The notes beneath the pieces were generated by a model that worked only from the letters and a program-made list of their open reading frames with translations, searched no databases and had not been told where the DNA came from. 64,000 nt of DNA. Source: CAIWHR01 sp963724975 (GTDB taxonomy: Bacteria; Pseudomonadota; Gammaproteobacteria; Burkholderiales; Casimicrobiaceae). This document shows, piece by piece, positions 17,803-25,848 of this stretch. A program made the position numbers and the translations under genes. Every line of letters starts with the position of its first letter. The first letter of the stretch is position 1. Location: assembly GCA_963724975.1 (NCBI GenBank), contig CAVRXB010000002.1, positions 62,001 through 126,000 on the forward strand, written 5' to 3'.

Positions 17803-18299
17803 CGATCGGCCCGCGCGGATCGATTGCCGTTGCGTTGGCGCTCGTGTGCGCGGCGTGCGCGACACCCACCGCGGAGGAACCCGCGAGCCCGCCGCCGAAG
17901 GAAGGCATCGCCACGCCCCCGACCGCGCCGCGCCCCGAGTTACGGCCCGCCGCGCCGCGCGAACCGGCGCCCGCGGCGCGCGAGAAAAGCCGCGCCGAGC
18001 AGGACTTCGAGCGCGGCGTGAAAAGCTACGAGGATGGCGACTACAAGAACGCGGCGCGGCAACTCCAGTCCGCGCTGTCGCTCGGCGTGCCGGCCTTTTC
18101 CGATCAGGCCACCGCGCACAAGTACCTCGCGTTCATTGCGTGCGCTTCGGGCCGGCAGCGCCCGTGTCGCGACGAATTCCGCAAGGCGTTCGAGGCCGAT
18201 GGCAACTTCAACCTCACGCCCGCCGAGGCCGGTCATCCGGTCTGGGGGCCCGTGTTCCGCAGCGTGAAGGCGGAGATGTTGAAGGCGCGGGTGAAATAG
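17799..18299 (+). CDS. TssQ-like T6SS-associated lipoprotein
   Basis: 166 residues. N-terminal lipoprotein signal (ALALVCAAC), a Pro/Ala/Glu-rich linker, then a TPR-like domain: DFERGVKSYEDGDYKNAARQ, HKYLAFIACASGRQRPCRDE and the conserved FNLTPAEAGHPVWGPVF. The last motif is characteristic of TssQ-family lipoproteins that accompany type VI secretion genes and their kinase/phosphatase/FHA regulators in Betaproteobacteria. No T6SS structural gene is in the window. Start codon overlaps the kinase stop, implying co-translation. Confidence 0.68.
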   Translation: MTIGPRGSIAVALALVCAACATPTAEEPASPPPKEGIATPPTAPRPELRPAAPREPAPAAREKSRAEQDFERGVKSYEDGDYKNAARQLQSALSLGVPAFSDQATAHKYLAFIACASGRQRPCRDEFRKAFEADGNFNLTPAEAGHPVWGPVFRSVKAEMLKARVK

Positions 18300-18387
18300 G
18301 AGCACCCATCCGGTGCGAGTCGCTCGCGGCGGACGGGTAGAATGCGCGGCGACGCGCGGCGTTCGCGGATCGCGCGCGGCATCCGAC

Positions 18388-19065
18388 ATGACCGTCCCGC
18401 TACTCCCCTGTGTCGAGCTCGAAACCGGCGCGCGCCCCGATGCGTCGGTCGTCTGGTTGCACGGTTTGGGGGCTGATGGCAACGATTTCGTGCCGATCGT
18501 CGAGGAGATGAAGCTGCCGGAGGCGCTGTCGATCCGTTTCGTGTTTCCGCACGCGCCCGTGCGTCCGGTAACGATCAACAACGGCTTTCCGATGCGCGCG
18601 TGGTACGACATCTATGCGGCCGATCTTGCGAATCGCGCCGATGTTCTGGGCGTTACCCAGTCGCAAAGCCAGGTCGAAGCGCTGATCGCGCGCGAAAAGA
18701 CACGCGGCGTCGCAGCGGCGCGCATCATCGTCGCCGGATTCTCGCAGGGCGGTGCCATCGCGTTGCATACGGGTTTACGGCATGCGGAACGTCTCGCCGG
18801 CATCGTTGGTCTTTCCACGTATCTGCCATTGGCCGATCAGCTGCCGGCGCACGCCGCCGCCGCAAACCGCGACGTGCCGATCTTCATGGCGCACGGAACG
18901 ATGGATCCCGTCATACGGCCCGAGTGGGGCGAAGGGTCGCGTCGTGCGCTGGTCGCTGCCGGCTACCCCGTCGAGTGGCACACTTATCCCATGCAGCACT
19001 CGGTCGTATGGGAAGAGATCGAAGCGGTCCGCGCGTTCATCACTCGCGTTCTCGCACTCGGCTGA
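18388..19065 (+). CDS. Carboxylesterase/acyl-protein thioesterase-like hydrolase
   Basis: 225-residue alpha/beta hydrolase. Oxyanion region VVWLHGLGADGNDF, nucleophile elbow GFSQGG, acid in AHGTMDPVI and histidine in MQHSV. This is the EstB/carboxylesterase-2 group that hydrolyses short acyl esters or thioesters. No signal peptide, so cytoplasmic. The ATG is preceded by a likely -10 element GGGTAGAATGCG about 50 bases upstream, so it may begin a transcript that continues into the rsbU-like gene 13 bases downstream. Confidence 0.9.
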   Translation: MTVPLLPCVELETGARPDASVVWLHGLGADGNDFVPIVEEMKLPEALSIRFVFPHAPVRPVTINNGFPMRAWYDIYAADLANRADVLGVTQSQSQVEALIAREKTRGVAAARIIVAGFSQGGAIALHTGLRHAERLAGIVGLSTYLPLADQLPAHAAAANRDVPIFMAHGTMDPVIRPEWGEGSRRALVAAGYPVEWHTYPMQHSVVWEEIEAVRAFITRVLALG

Positions 19066-19078
19066 GGACTTCGTGATC

Positions 19079-20337
19079 ATGCGGACCCGCCAGCGCCGGC
19101 TCTCGACGCGCGACATGAGGACGATCCTCGAGGTGACGAGCGCGCTCGCAGCGCCGTTCGACCTCATGACGATGCTGGGCGCGGTGGTCGCCGCTGCGAA
19201 GCAGGTCCTCGCAGCCGAGCGGGGCTCGGTGTGGCTGCACGACGCTGCGACCAACGAGCTGGTCCTCGAAGTCGCCACGGGCCTGAAGCCCGTCCGGGTG
19301 CCCGTCGGCATCGGCCTCGTCGGCACCTGCGCGCGCAACCGGCAAATCATCAACGTGCCCGACTGCTATTCGGATGAGCGTTTCGATCCCGAGTGTCGAC
19401 AAGGCGTCCGGCTATCGCACGCGTTGCATGCTGACGCTGCCGCTCGTCGACCATAAGGACGTCCTCGTGGGCGTGATGCAGGTGCTGAACAAGAAGGACG
19501 GCGTGTTCGACGAAGACGACGAAGTGCGTCGCGACTGCGCTCGCGTCCCAGTGCGCGGTCGCACTCCAGCGCGTGCGCATGACGGGCGCGCTGATCGAGG
19601 GCGAGAAGATGCGCCAGGCGCTCGAGATGGCCCGCGAGGTCCAGATGAGCACGCTGCCGGCGACGATGCCCTCGATTGCCGGCTACGATGTGTGCGGATC
19701 GTTCCGTCCGGCGGATCTCACGGGTGGCGACACGTTCGACCTGTCAATGCTGGACACCGGACTCCTGATCGTTCTCGCCGACGCGACGGGACACGGGATT
19801 GCTCCGGCGCTTTCCGTGACCCAGATGCAGGCGATGTTCCGGATCGCGTTTCAGCTCGGCGCCAACCTGGAGTCCGCATTCATGGAGGTCAACAACCGCC
19901 TCGCGAAGACACTGGCGGCGGACCGGTTCATCACGGCATTCGTCGGATTTCTCGATCCGTCCACGCATCGGCTGAGCTTTCACAGCGGGGGCCAGGCGCC
20001 CATCCTGCATTACCAGGCGGCGGCACATGCATGCGTACCCTACAAACCGACGAGCTTCCCGCTGGGGGCGATGCCGCTCACCAAGCTGAAGCCGGCCGTG
20101 ACGATCGAAATGCTGCCCGGGGACATCCTGGTCCTGCTGTCGGATGGTTTCTACGAGTACCACGATGTCGATGGACATCAGTTCGGCGAGGAGCGGGTGC
20201 AGGATATCGTGCGGGCGCACGGCGAGGCGCCAATGGCCGGTCTGATGGCGACGCTGATCGGCGCCGTCGATGCTTTCGCGCGGGGCGCCCCGCAGGACGA
20301 CGACATGACCGCCGTGCTCGTAGCGCGCCAGGGATGA
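19079..20337 (+). CDS. RsbU-like GAF-PP2C (SpoIIE) phosphatase, twice frameshifted
   Basis: Restored length about 418 residues. N-terminal GAF domain (ILEVTSALAAPFDLMTMLGA, VLAAERGSVWLHD, VPVGIGLVGTCARNRQIINV), a short helix (RQALEMAREVQMSTLP), then a SpoIIE/PP2C domain (GGDTFDL, LADATGHGIAPALS, LVLLSDGFYEY, QDDDMTAVLV). It should dephosphorylate an anti-sigma antagonist, here the STAS protein two genes on. The frame moves by one extra base near 19394 (after DERFDPE) and again near 19530 (before ALASQCAVALQRV), both inside the GAF part. All pieces are family-like, so sequence error is likelier than decay. Stop overlaps the next start (ATGA). Confidence 0.82.
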
Positions 20338-20780
20338 GCATCGCCGTCGCGGACGCGAGGTTTGCGCGCAGCTTCGACTCGCTTCCCGCCATCCTCGGGT
20401 TCACCGCCGAGGCGTTCGCGCGGGCGGGTGTCGACCCCGATCTCCGGCACGATGTGGATTTTGCGCTGGAAGAGTTGTTCACGAACATGGTGAAATACAG
20501 CGCCGGCAGCAAAGCCCTGGTGCGAATCGAGCTTACGCCCATCGAGGGGGGCGTCGAAGTGACGCTGACGGACTATGATGTCGAGCCGTTCGACGTGACG
20601 AAGGCGCCCGACGCCGACGTCAAGCTGCCGATCGACCAGCGCCGGCCGGGTGGACTCGGGCTGCACCTCATTCGTCGTCTTCTGGATTCGATTGAGTATG
20701 AGTATTCGAAGGAGCGCCGGCAAAGCCGGATCACGTTTCGAAAGACAAAAGCAGCGCCGCCGGACGCGGTGCGCGCCTGA
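20334..20780 (+). CDS. RsbW-like anti-sigma factor kinase (GHKL ATPase)
   Basis: 148 residues. Compact HATPase_c domain: N box DVDFALEELFTNMVKYS, G1 region LTDYDVEPFDVT (the usual D.G.G partly replaced) and G2 box RPGGLGLHLIRRLLDSI. RsbW/SpoIIAB proteins bind a sigma or other output protein and phosphorylate an STAS antagonist on serine. The RsbU-like, RsbW-like and RsbV-like genes overlap or lie within 16 bases, the classic partner-switching trio. Confidence 0.88.
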   Translation: MSIAVADARFARSFDSLPAILGFTAEAFARAGVDPDLRHDVDFALEELFTNMVKYSAGSKALVRIELTPIEGGVEVTLTDYDVEPFDVTKAPDADVKLPIDQRRPGGLGLHLIRRLLDSIEYEYSKERRQSRITFRKTKAAPPDAVRA

Positions 20781-20795
20781 GCACTGGGGGAACAA

Positions 20796-21089
20796 ATGCT
20801 GTCGATCGACAAGGGGCCTGACGGGACGGTCGTGATATCGGGGCGGCTCGATGCCGCCCAGGCGGGAACGGCGCAGGCGTTCCTGGACAAGGTCGAGGGC
20901 ACGGTCACGCTGGAGTGCAGCGCCCTCGAATACATTTCGAGCGCCGGCCTGGGCGTACTTCTGAAGACACAGAAGCGGCTCCTCGCCTCGGGCGGCAAGC
21001 TGCGCCTTGTCGGCGTTAACCGCCATCTACAGGATATCTTTGGATATTCCGGGTTCGACCAGCTCTTCGAAATCGAACCTCGCCGTTAG
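20796..21089 (+). CDS. STAS-domain anti-sigma factor antagonist (RsbV-like)
   Basis: 97 residues, a single STAS domain. VVISGRLDAAQAG (strand/loop), LECSALEYISSAGLGVLLKT with the phosphoacceptor serine in YISSAG, and KLRLVGVNRHLQDIF. In partner switching the unphosphorylated form binds the kinase and frees its target. It ends 11 bases before the ECF sigma gene start used here, so the sigma factor is probably in the same transcript. Confidence 0.92.
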   Translation: MLSIDKGPDGTVVISGRLDAAQAGTAQAFLDKVEGTVTLECSALEYISSAGLGVLLKTQKRLLASGGKLRLVGVNRHLQDIFGYSGFDQLFEIEPRR

Positions 21090-21100
21090 CCGACCAACTT

Positions 21101-21667
21101 TTGAAGCCCCCGGGTGTATTTGTGGACGACACCGACCGCATTCTGGTGGCGCGCTACCGGAATGGCGATCGGGAAGCCTTCGCCGAGTTGGTGGTCCGGT
21201 ACCAGCGGCCCATCTACAACGCCGCATTCTGGGTGTTGCGCAAGGCCGAGGATGCACACGATGTCACGCAGGAAGTGTTTCTCAAGGTCGCGGAGCGGCT
21301 CGATGAATACGATCCGGAATACAAGTTTTTCAGCTGGATCTACCGGATCGCGGTCAACGAGGCGCTTAACCTGCTCCGCCGAAACGGGCGGGAAGAAGCT
21401 CTCGACGACGAAATCGACATTCCGGCGGCCGAAAGCAGCAACCCGGAGCGAAAAGCCGGCGAATCGGAGCTTGCGAGGCGGATTCAGGTCGCACTGATGC
21501 ACATGGCAACCAACGACCGTTTGGTTTTGACGCTGCGGCACTTTTCGGAGTTGAGCTACCAGGAGATCGGTCAAATTCTGGATTTGGATGAAAAAACGGT
21601 GAAGTCCCGCCTCTTCGAGGCGCGGCTCCGTCTTCGTAAACAGTTGCAGGATTTCAGGCCGGATTGA
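21101..21667 (+). CDS. ECF RNA polymerase sigma factor, RpoE-like
   Basis: 188 residues from a TTG; a GTG at 21122 (VDDTDRILVARYRNGD) is a good alternative, and neither has a clear ribosome site. Region 2: FAELVVRYQRPIYNAAFWVL, EDAHDVTQEVFLKV and FFSWIYRIAVNEALN. Region 4: DRLVLTLRHFSELSYQEIGQ, LDLDEKTVKSRLFEAR. This is the sigma-E/RpoE group controlled by a membrane anti-sigma factor, whose gene follows after one base. Its position directly behind rsbUWV-like genes is unusual. Confidence 0.92.
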   Translation: MKPPGVFVDDTDRILVARYRNGDREAFAELVVRYQRPIYNAAFWVLRKAEDAHDVTQEVFLKVAERLDEYDPEYKFFSWIYRIAVNEALNLLRRNGREEALDDEIDIPAAESSNPERKAGESELARRIQVALMHMATNDRLVLTLRHFSELSYQEIGQILDLDEKTVKSRLFEARLRLRKQLQDFRPD

Positions 21668-21668
21668 G

Positions 21669-22759
21669 ATGAAACCTACTGAACTCACCCAATTGATGCA
21701 TGCGGTCCTCGACGGCGAGGCAGGCCCCGCCGAGGCGATTGAGCTCGAACGGCTGCTGGCCGCGGATCCTGCGGCCCGCGCGGAGTTCGACGAGTTGCGG
21801 CGCCTGTTCGCGGGCTTGGCCGGCATTCCCAAGGCGTTTCCGCCGGAGGGCCTGGTCGCCTCGGTGATGGCGGAGTTGCCGAGGCAATCGCCGCGGCGGA
21901 GCCGGCTCGTCCAACTTTTCATGCCGACTGGTGTAATTAGATCGACTTCAAAGGAAGCTCGGGTACGAATCCCGGGGAATTTGGCAACGGCCCCAGACGA
22001 ATTCGGGCCATCTTTCAGGGGTGCGAACATGAGTGAGCAGCAACGCGGTTCCTTCGGCAAGCGCAAGATCTGGATCGGCGCCGGCATCGCCGCGGCAGCC
22101 GCCGTTGTTGTCGTGACATCGGGCGTAGTCAATTTCCCGCCGACCGGCAAGGATGCGGCAGGCACGATTGGCGCGGCGCAGCGCTATAGGGCCGATCAGC
22201 CGACGGCGGGCGATGTGAAGCTCGGCGGGCAGTCCACCAGTCCCAGCCAAACGGGCTCGGCGCAAGCGGTCCGGGTCAAGCGGGTCCGGCGCAAGGTGCG
22301 GGGCAATATGGTCCAGGAGCGCAAGGTCCAGGAGCGCAAGGTCCAGGAGCGCAAGGTCCGGGAGCGCAAGGTCCGGGGGCGCAAGGTCCAGGAGCGCAAG
22401 GTCCGGGAGCGCAAGGTCCGGGGGCGCAAGGTCCAGGAGCGCAAGGTCCGGGAGCGCAAGGTCCGGGAGCGCAAGGTCCAGGAGCGCAAGGTCCGGGAGC
22501 GCAAGGTCCAGGAGCGCAAGGTCCGGGAGCGCAAGGTCCGGGGGCGCAAGGTCCGGGGGCGCAAGGTCCAGGAGCGCAAGGTCCAGGGGCGCAAGGTCCA
22601 GGGGCGCAAGGTCCGGGAGCGCAAGGTCCGGGGGCGCAAGGTCCAGGAGCGCAAGGTCCGGGAGCGCAAGGTCCGGGAGCGCAAGGTCCAGGAGCGCAAG
22701 GTCCGGGGGCGCAAGGTCCGGGGGCGCAAAGCCCGGCGCAAGGCACCGCGCGTTACTAA
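21669..22759 (+). CDS. Membrane anti-sigma factor with collagen-like GPGAQ tail, frameshifted
   Basis: The N-terminal domain (MKPTELTQLMHAVLDGEAG, DPAARAEFDELRRLFAGL) is the cytoplasmic sigma-binding part of betaproteobacterial RseA-like factors and lacks zinc-binding Cys/His. One membrane helix (KIWIGAGIAAAAAVVVV) is at about residues 133-152, followed by NFPPTGKDAAGTIGAAQRYR, also typical. At about 22255 the frame must shift by one missing base; then it reads GASGPGQAGPAQGAGQYGP followed by 28 GPGAQ units and ends SPAQGTARY-stop at 22759, just before a terminator. Without the shift, reading runs through the terminator into the next gene as VRERK repeats, which is implausible. The periplasmic collagen-like tail is unlike known anti-sigma factors. 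Confidence 0.8.
22310..22729 (+). repeat. 28 tandem 15-bp units encoding GPGAQ
   Basis: Exactly 28 copies of GGT-CC[A/G]-GG[A/G]-GCG-CAA with no length change. Only two sites vary, and both are third codon positions in the GPGAQ frame. It is not a CRISPR array: there are no spacers. Confidence 0.97.
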
Positions 22760-22780
22760 TCGCGGGCAGACATACAACAT

Positions 22781-22817
22781 GAGAACCGCCGGCCTTGGTG
22801 CCGGCGGTTCTCTTTTG
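22781..22817 (+). terminator. Strong rho-independent terminator
   Basis: Perfect 13-bp stem GAGAACCGCCGGC / GCCGGCGGTTCTC with loop CTTGGT and TTTTG after it. It closes the sigma/anti-sigma transcript 21 bases past the restored anti-sigma stop. Confidence 0.93.
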
Positions 22818-22869
22818 TGCACCGCGCCACGTATGCTCGCGGCGTCGCAGCGACCTGGGGAGGGATCAC

Positions 22870-25815
22870 GTGCGCCGACGCATTCTTTGCGTGCTGTTGG
22901 GATTGATGGCGACGACGGCGGCAGCCGACGAAAGCCCAGTCGGAATATCCGAAGTCGACACGAAAGATCTCCGGCTCTATTACTACGATTCGCTGAGCTA
23001 CCTCGTGCCACACGTGGTGCGCACGTTCACCAACTCGCTGGCGTTCCAGCGCAAGACGTTCGGTTGGACGCCCGACGAGCCCATTGTTTTCCTGATGCAG
23101 GACCTCGCGGACTATGGCGGCGCCATCGCCTACGCGGCACCGCACAGCATGCTTGTCTTCGACGTTGCGCCTGTCTCGCACGCGTTCGAGACGTACCCTG
23201 CCAGCGAGTACCTGTACCAACTGATGAACCACGAGATGGTTCACGTGATGTCGAACGACGTATCGTCCGAGGAAGATCGGCGCTGGCGGCGATTCTTTCT
23301 CGGCAAGGTCGCCGCCCAGCGGCAGAACCCCGAAACCTTGCTCTACAGCTACCTGACGGTCCCACGCTTCACCGCCCCACGCTGGTACCTTGAGGGTGGT
23401 GCTGTCTTCATGGAAACCTGGGAAGCCGGTGGCCTTGGCGCCGCTCAGGGCGGCTACGACGAGATGGTGTTCCGGGCCATGGTACGGGACGACGCTCACT
23501 TCTACGATCCATTGGGGCTCGCATCGCGCGCCACCCAGGTCGATTTCCAGGCCGGCGCGAACGCGTACCTCTATGGAGAGCGCTTTTTTACATACCTCGC
23601 GTACACCTATTCACCTGAAAAGGTCGTCGCCTGGTACAGGCGCGACCCAGGGAGCCAACGCTACTGGGCGGAGCAGTTTCAGCAAGTGTTCGGTATTTCG
23701 GTCGATACGGCTTGGCAGGACTGGATCAAGTTTGAGCATGAGTTCCAGCGCCGGAACCTCGCAGAGGTACGCAAGTTCCCGGTCACGCCGCACCGTGATC
23801 TCGCCGGAAGGCCGCTGGGTTCGGTATCCCGGACGTACTACGACGAGGCAACCGGCGTTCTCTACGGTGGGTTCCGCTACCCCGGCGTTGTCGAGTACGT
23901 CGGTGCACTGAACACCCGCGACGGCACCGTCCGGCGACTCGCCGACATCAAGCGCGCGATGCTCTACCGAGTCACTTCGTTCGCCTACGACCCTGCTACC
24001 GGGACCGCTTTCTACACCAACGACAACCGGGGCTACCTTTCATACCGGGACCTGATGGCGGTGGACGTGCGGACCGGTGAGGAACGGATGCTGATCGAGA
24101 ACGCGCGGATCGGCGAGATCGTCGTCAATCCGATTGACCGCGCATTGATCGGCGTACGCCACGCGAACGGCCAGGCGACGCTGGTCCGCATTCCGCCTCC
24201 CTACAATCTCTACTATGAGGTGTACAGGTTCGCATATGGCACCGTGCCGTACGACCTCGATATCTCGGCGGATGGACGCTTGCTGTCGGGGTCCGTGTCC
24301 GAGGTCAACGGCGACCAGTTCCTGCGCGTGTGGGAACTTCAAAAGATTATCGCCGGGGATATCAAGCCGCTCTCCGAATTCCGTTTCGGCCAGTCGGTTC
24401 CGGAGAGCTTTACGTTTTCCAAGGATGGGCGATACCTGTTCGGAAGCAGCTATTACACCGGCGTATCCAACATTTTCCGCTACGAAGTCGCCACCGGCGC
24501 CGTGGAGGCCGTCTCGAATGCAGAGACCGGTTTCTTCCGCCCCGTGCCGCTCGCCGACGGACGGCTCATGGTTCTCAATTACACGGGGCAGGGTTTCACG
24601 CCGGCGATCATCGATTCCCGTCCGATCGCTGATGTCAGTGCGATAGTGTTCCTTGGCGCCGAGCTCGCTGAAAAATATCCCGTGGTCAAGACTTGGCAGG
24701 TGCCCCCGCCGAGCACGGTCGACGACGAGAAGATCATCACGCAGAAGGGGCCGTACGTTCCGTGGCGCAATGTTCGTCTGTCGAATGCGTTTCCGGTGAT
24801 CCAAGGGTACAAGAACACTGCCGCGGTGGGATATCACTTCAACTTCGATGATCCGCTGCAGTTTGCCAGCCTTGGGATCACGGCGGCGTACACGCCAGGC
24901 TCCAATTTGCCGAGCAACGAACGGGGACACGTCGAGGTCGTCGGACGCTACCAGTTCTGGAATGCCGCGTTGTCCTGGAACCGATCCGACTTCTATGACC
25001 TGTTCGGACCGACGAAGCGTAGCCGCAAGGGCTACGCCGCAAAGCTCGGCTACGACTGGGAGCTATACAACGACGAACCGCGGCGACTCGACCTGTTTCT
25101 CGACGCAGCGTATTACGACCAGATCGACACGTTGCCGACGGCCCAGAACGTCAGTACGAATTTCACACGGCTCGTCACCGGCGAGGCGCGGCTCGTGTAC
25201 ACCGACGTCAAGCGCTCGATCGGCGCGGTTGACGACGAGAAGGGCGTCGCCTGGCAACTCGTCTACACCGGGAACCGGGTCAATGGGGAAATCGTGCCGC
25301 AGTTTCGCGGAGGCCTCGATGTGGGGCTTGCCCTTCCGATCGGCAATTCATCGGTGTGGTTGCGCAGCGCGGCGGGAGTGGCCAATGGCGACCGCAACAA
25401 TACGGTGGCCAACTTCTACTTCGGCGGCTTCGGTAACAACTACGTCGACGACAAGTCGGTCAAGCGCTATCGCCAATACGACAAGTTTCCGGGATTCGGG
25501 ATCGACGAGATCAGCGCGTTGAGCTTCGTCCGCGAGATGGGCGAATGGAACCTGCCGCCGGTCGTCTTCGAATCGGTCGGCACGCCGAGTCTCTATGTCA
25601 ACTGGATGCGGCCGTCGGTCTTCATCGCAGGCCTTTGGGCCGACCCGGGCAATTCGTCCTTGCGCAAGGATTACATGAGTCTCGGCGCGCAGGTCGATCT
25701 GCGTTTGAGCGTCCTTCACTGGTACGAGATGACGTTGTCAGCCGGCTATGCGGTGGGGTATCAGGGCGGCCAGCGCGCGGGCAGCGAGTGGATGATCTCG
25801 CTCAAGATCATGTAG
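22870..25815 (+). CDS. Large exported protein: HExxH peptidase-like domain, beta-propeller, outer-membrane beta-barrel
   Basis: 981 residues from GTG 22870 (GGGGAGGG upstream), signal peptide MRRRILCVLLGLMATTAAA. Residues 90-200 look like a gluzincin: H121-E-M-V-H125 in NHEMVHVM and a third ligand E175 in WYLEGGAVF. About 290-620 is a propeller with repeated blades (DPATGTAFYTNDNRGYLSYR, ISADGRLLSGSVSEVNGDQF, FSKDGRYLFGSSYYTGVSNI). The last ~320 residues alternate as membrane beta strands (AALSWNRSDFYDLFG, VDLRLSVLHWYEMTLSAGYA) and end in SLKIM, as in outer-membrane barrels. It follows the sigma/anti-sigma terminator and probably has its own promoter. Activity and substrate unknown. Confidence 0.75.
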   Translation: MRRRILCVLLGLMATTAAADESPVGISEVDTKDLRLYYYDSLSYLVPHVVRTFTNSLAFQRKTFGWTPDEPIVFLMQDLADYGGAIAYAAPHSMLVFDVAPVSHAFETYPASEYLYQLMNHEMVHVMSNDVSSEEDRRWRRFFLGKVAAQRQNPETLLYSYLTVPRFTAPRWYLEGGAVFMETWEAGGLGAAQGGYDEMVFRAMVRDDAHFYDPLGLASRATQVDFQAGANAYLYGERFFTYLAYTYSPEKVVAWYRRDPGSQRYWAEQFQQVFGISVDTAWQDWIKFEHEFQRRNLAEVRKFPVTPHRDLAGRPLGSVSRTYYDEATGVLYGGFRYPGVVEYVGALNTRDGTVRRLADIKRAMLYRVTSFAYDPATGTAFYTNDNRGYLSYRDLMAVDVRTGEERMLIENARIGEIVVNPIDRALIGVRHANGQATLVRIPPPYNLYYEVYRFAYGTVPYDLDISADGRLLSGSVSEVNGDQFLRVWELQKIIAGDIKPLSEFRFGQSVPESFTFSKDGRYLFGSSYYTGVSNIFRYEVATGAVEAVSNAETGFFRPVPLADGRLMVLNYTGQGFTPAIIDSRPIADVSAIVFLGAELAEKYPVVKTWQVPPPSTVDDEKIITQKGPYVPWRNVRLSNAFPVIQGYKNTAAVGYHFNFDDPLQFASLGITAAYTPGSNLPSNERGHVEVVGRYQFWNAALSWNRSDFYDLFGPTKRSRKGYAAKLGYDWELYNDEPRRLDLFLDAAYYDQIDTLPTAQNVSTNFTRLVTGEARLVYTDVKRSIGAVDDEKGVAWQLVYTGNRVNGEIVPQFRGGLDVGLALPIGNSSVWLRSAAGVANGDRNNTVANFYFGGFGNNYVDDKSVKRYRQYDKFPGFGIDEISALSFVREMGEWNLPPVVFESVGTPSLYVNWMRPSVFIAGLWADPGNSSLRKDYMSLGAQVDLRLSVLHWYEMTLSAGYAVGYQGGQRAGSEWMISLKIM

Positions 25816-25848
25816 GGTTCCGAAGCGCCCCGCGCGCGCTGAATCGCC

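Noticed and set aside
22310..22729. CRISPR-like repeat array
   Set aside because: Units are contiguous 15-mers without spacers; they are coding repeats.
22276..22746. Minus-strand frame of CAPGP repeats
   Set aside because: It is the reverse of the 15-bp repeat array, a Cys-rich repeat with no start context or neighbours. Upstream anti-sigma sequence, the stop codon and the terminator support the plus strand.
22759..23393. Extension of the anti-sigma frame into the next gene
   Set aside because: That reading passes through a strong terminator and the start of the HExxH protein. The restored frame stops at 22759.
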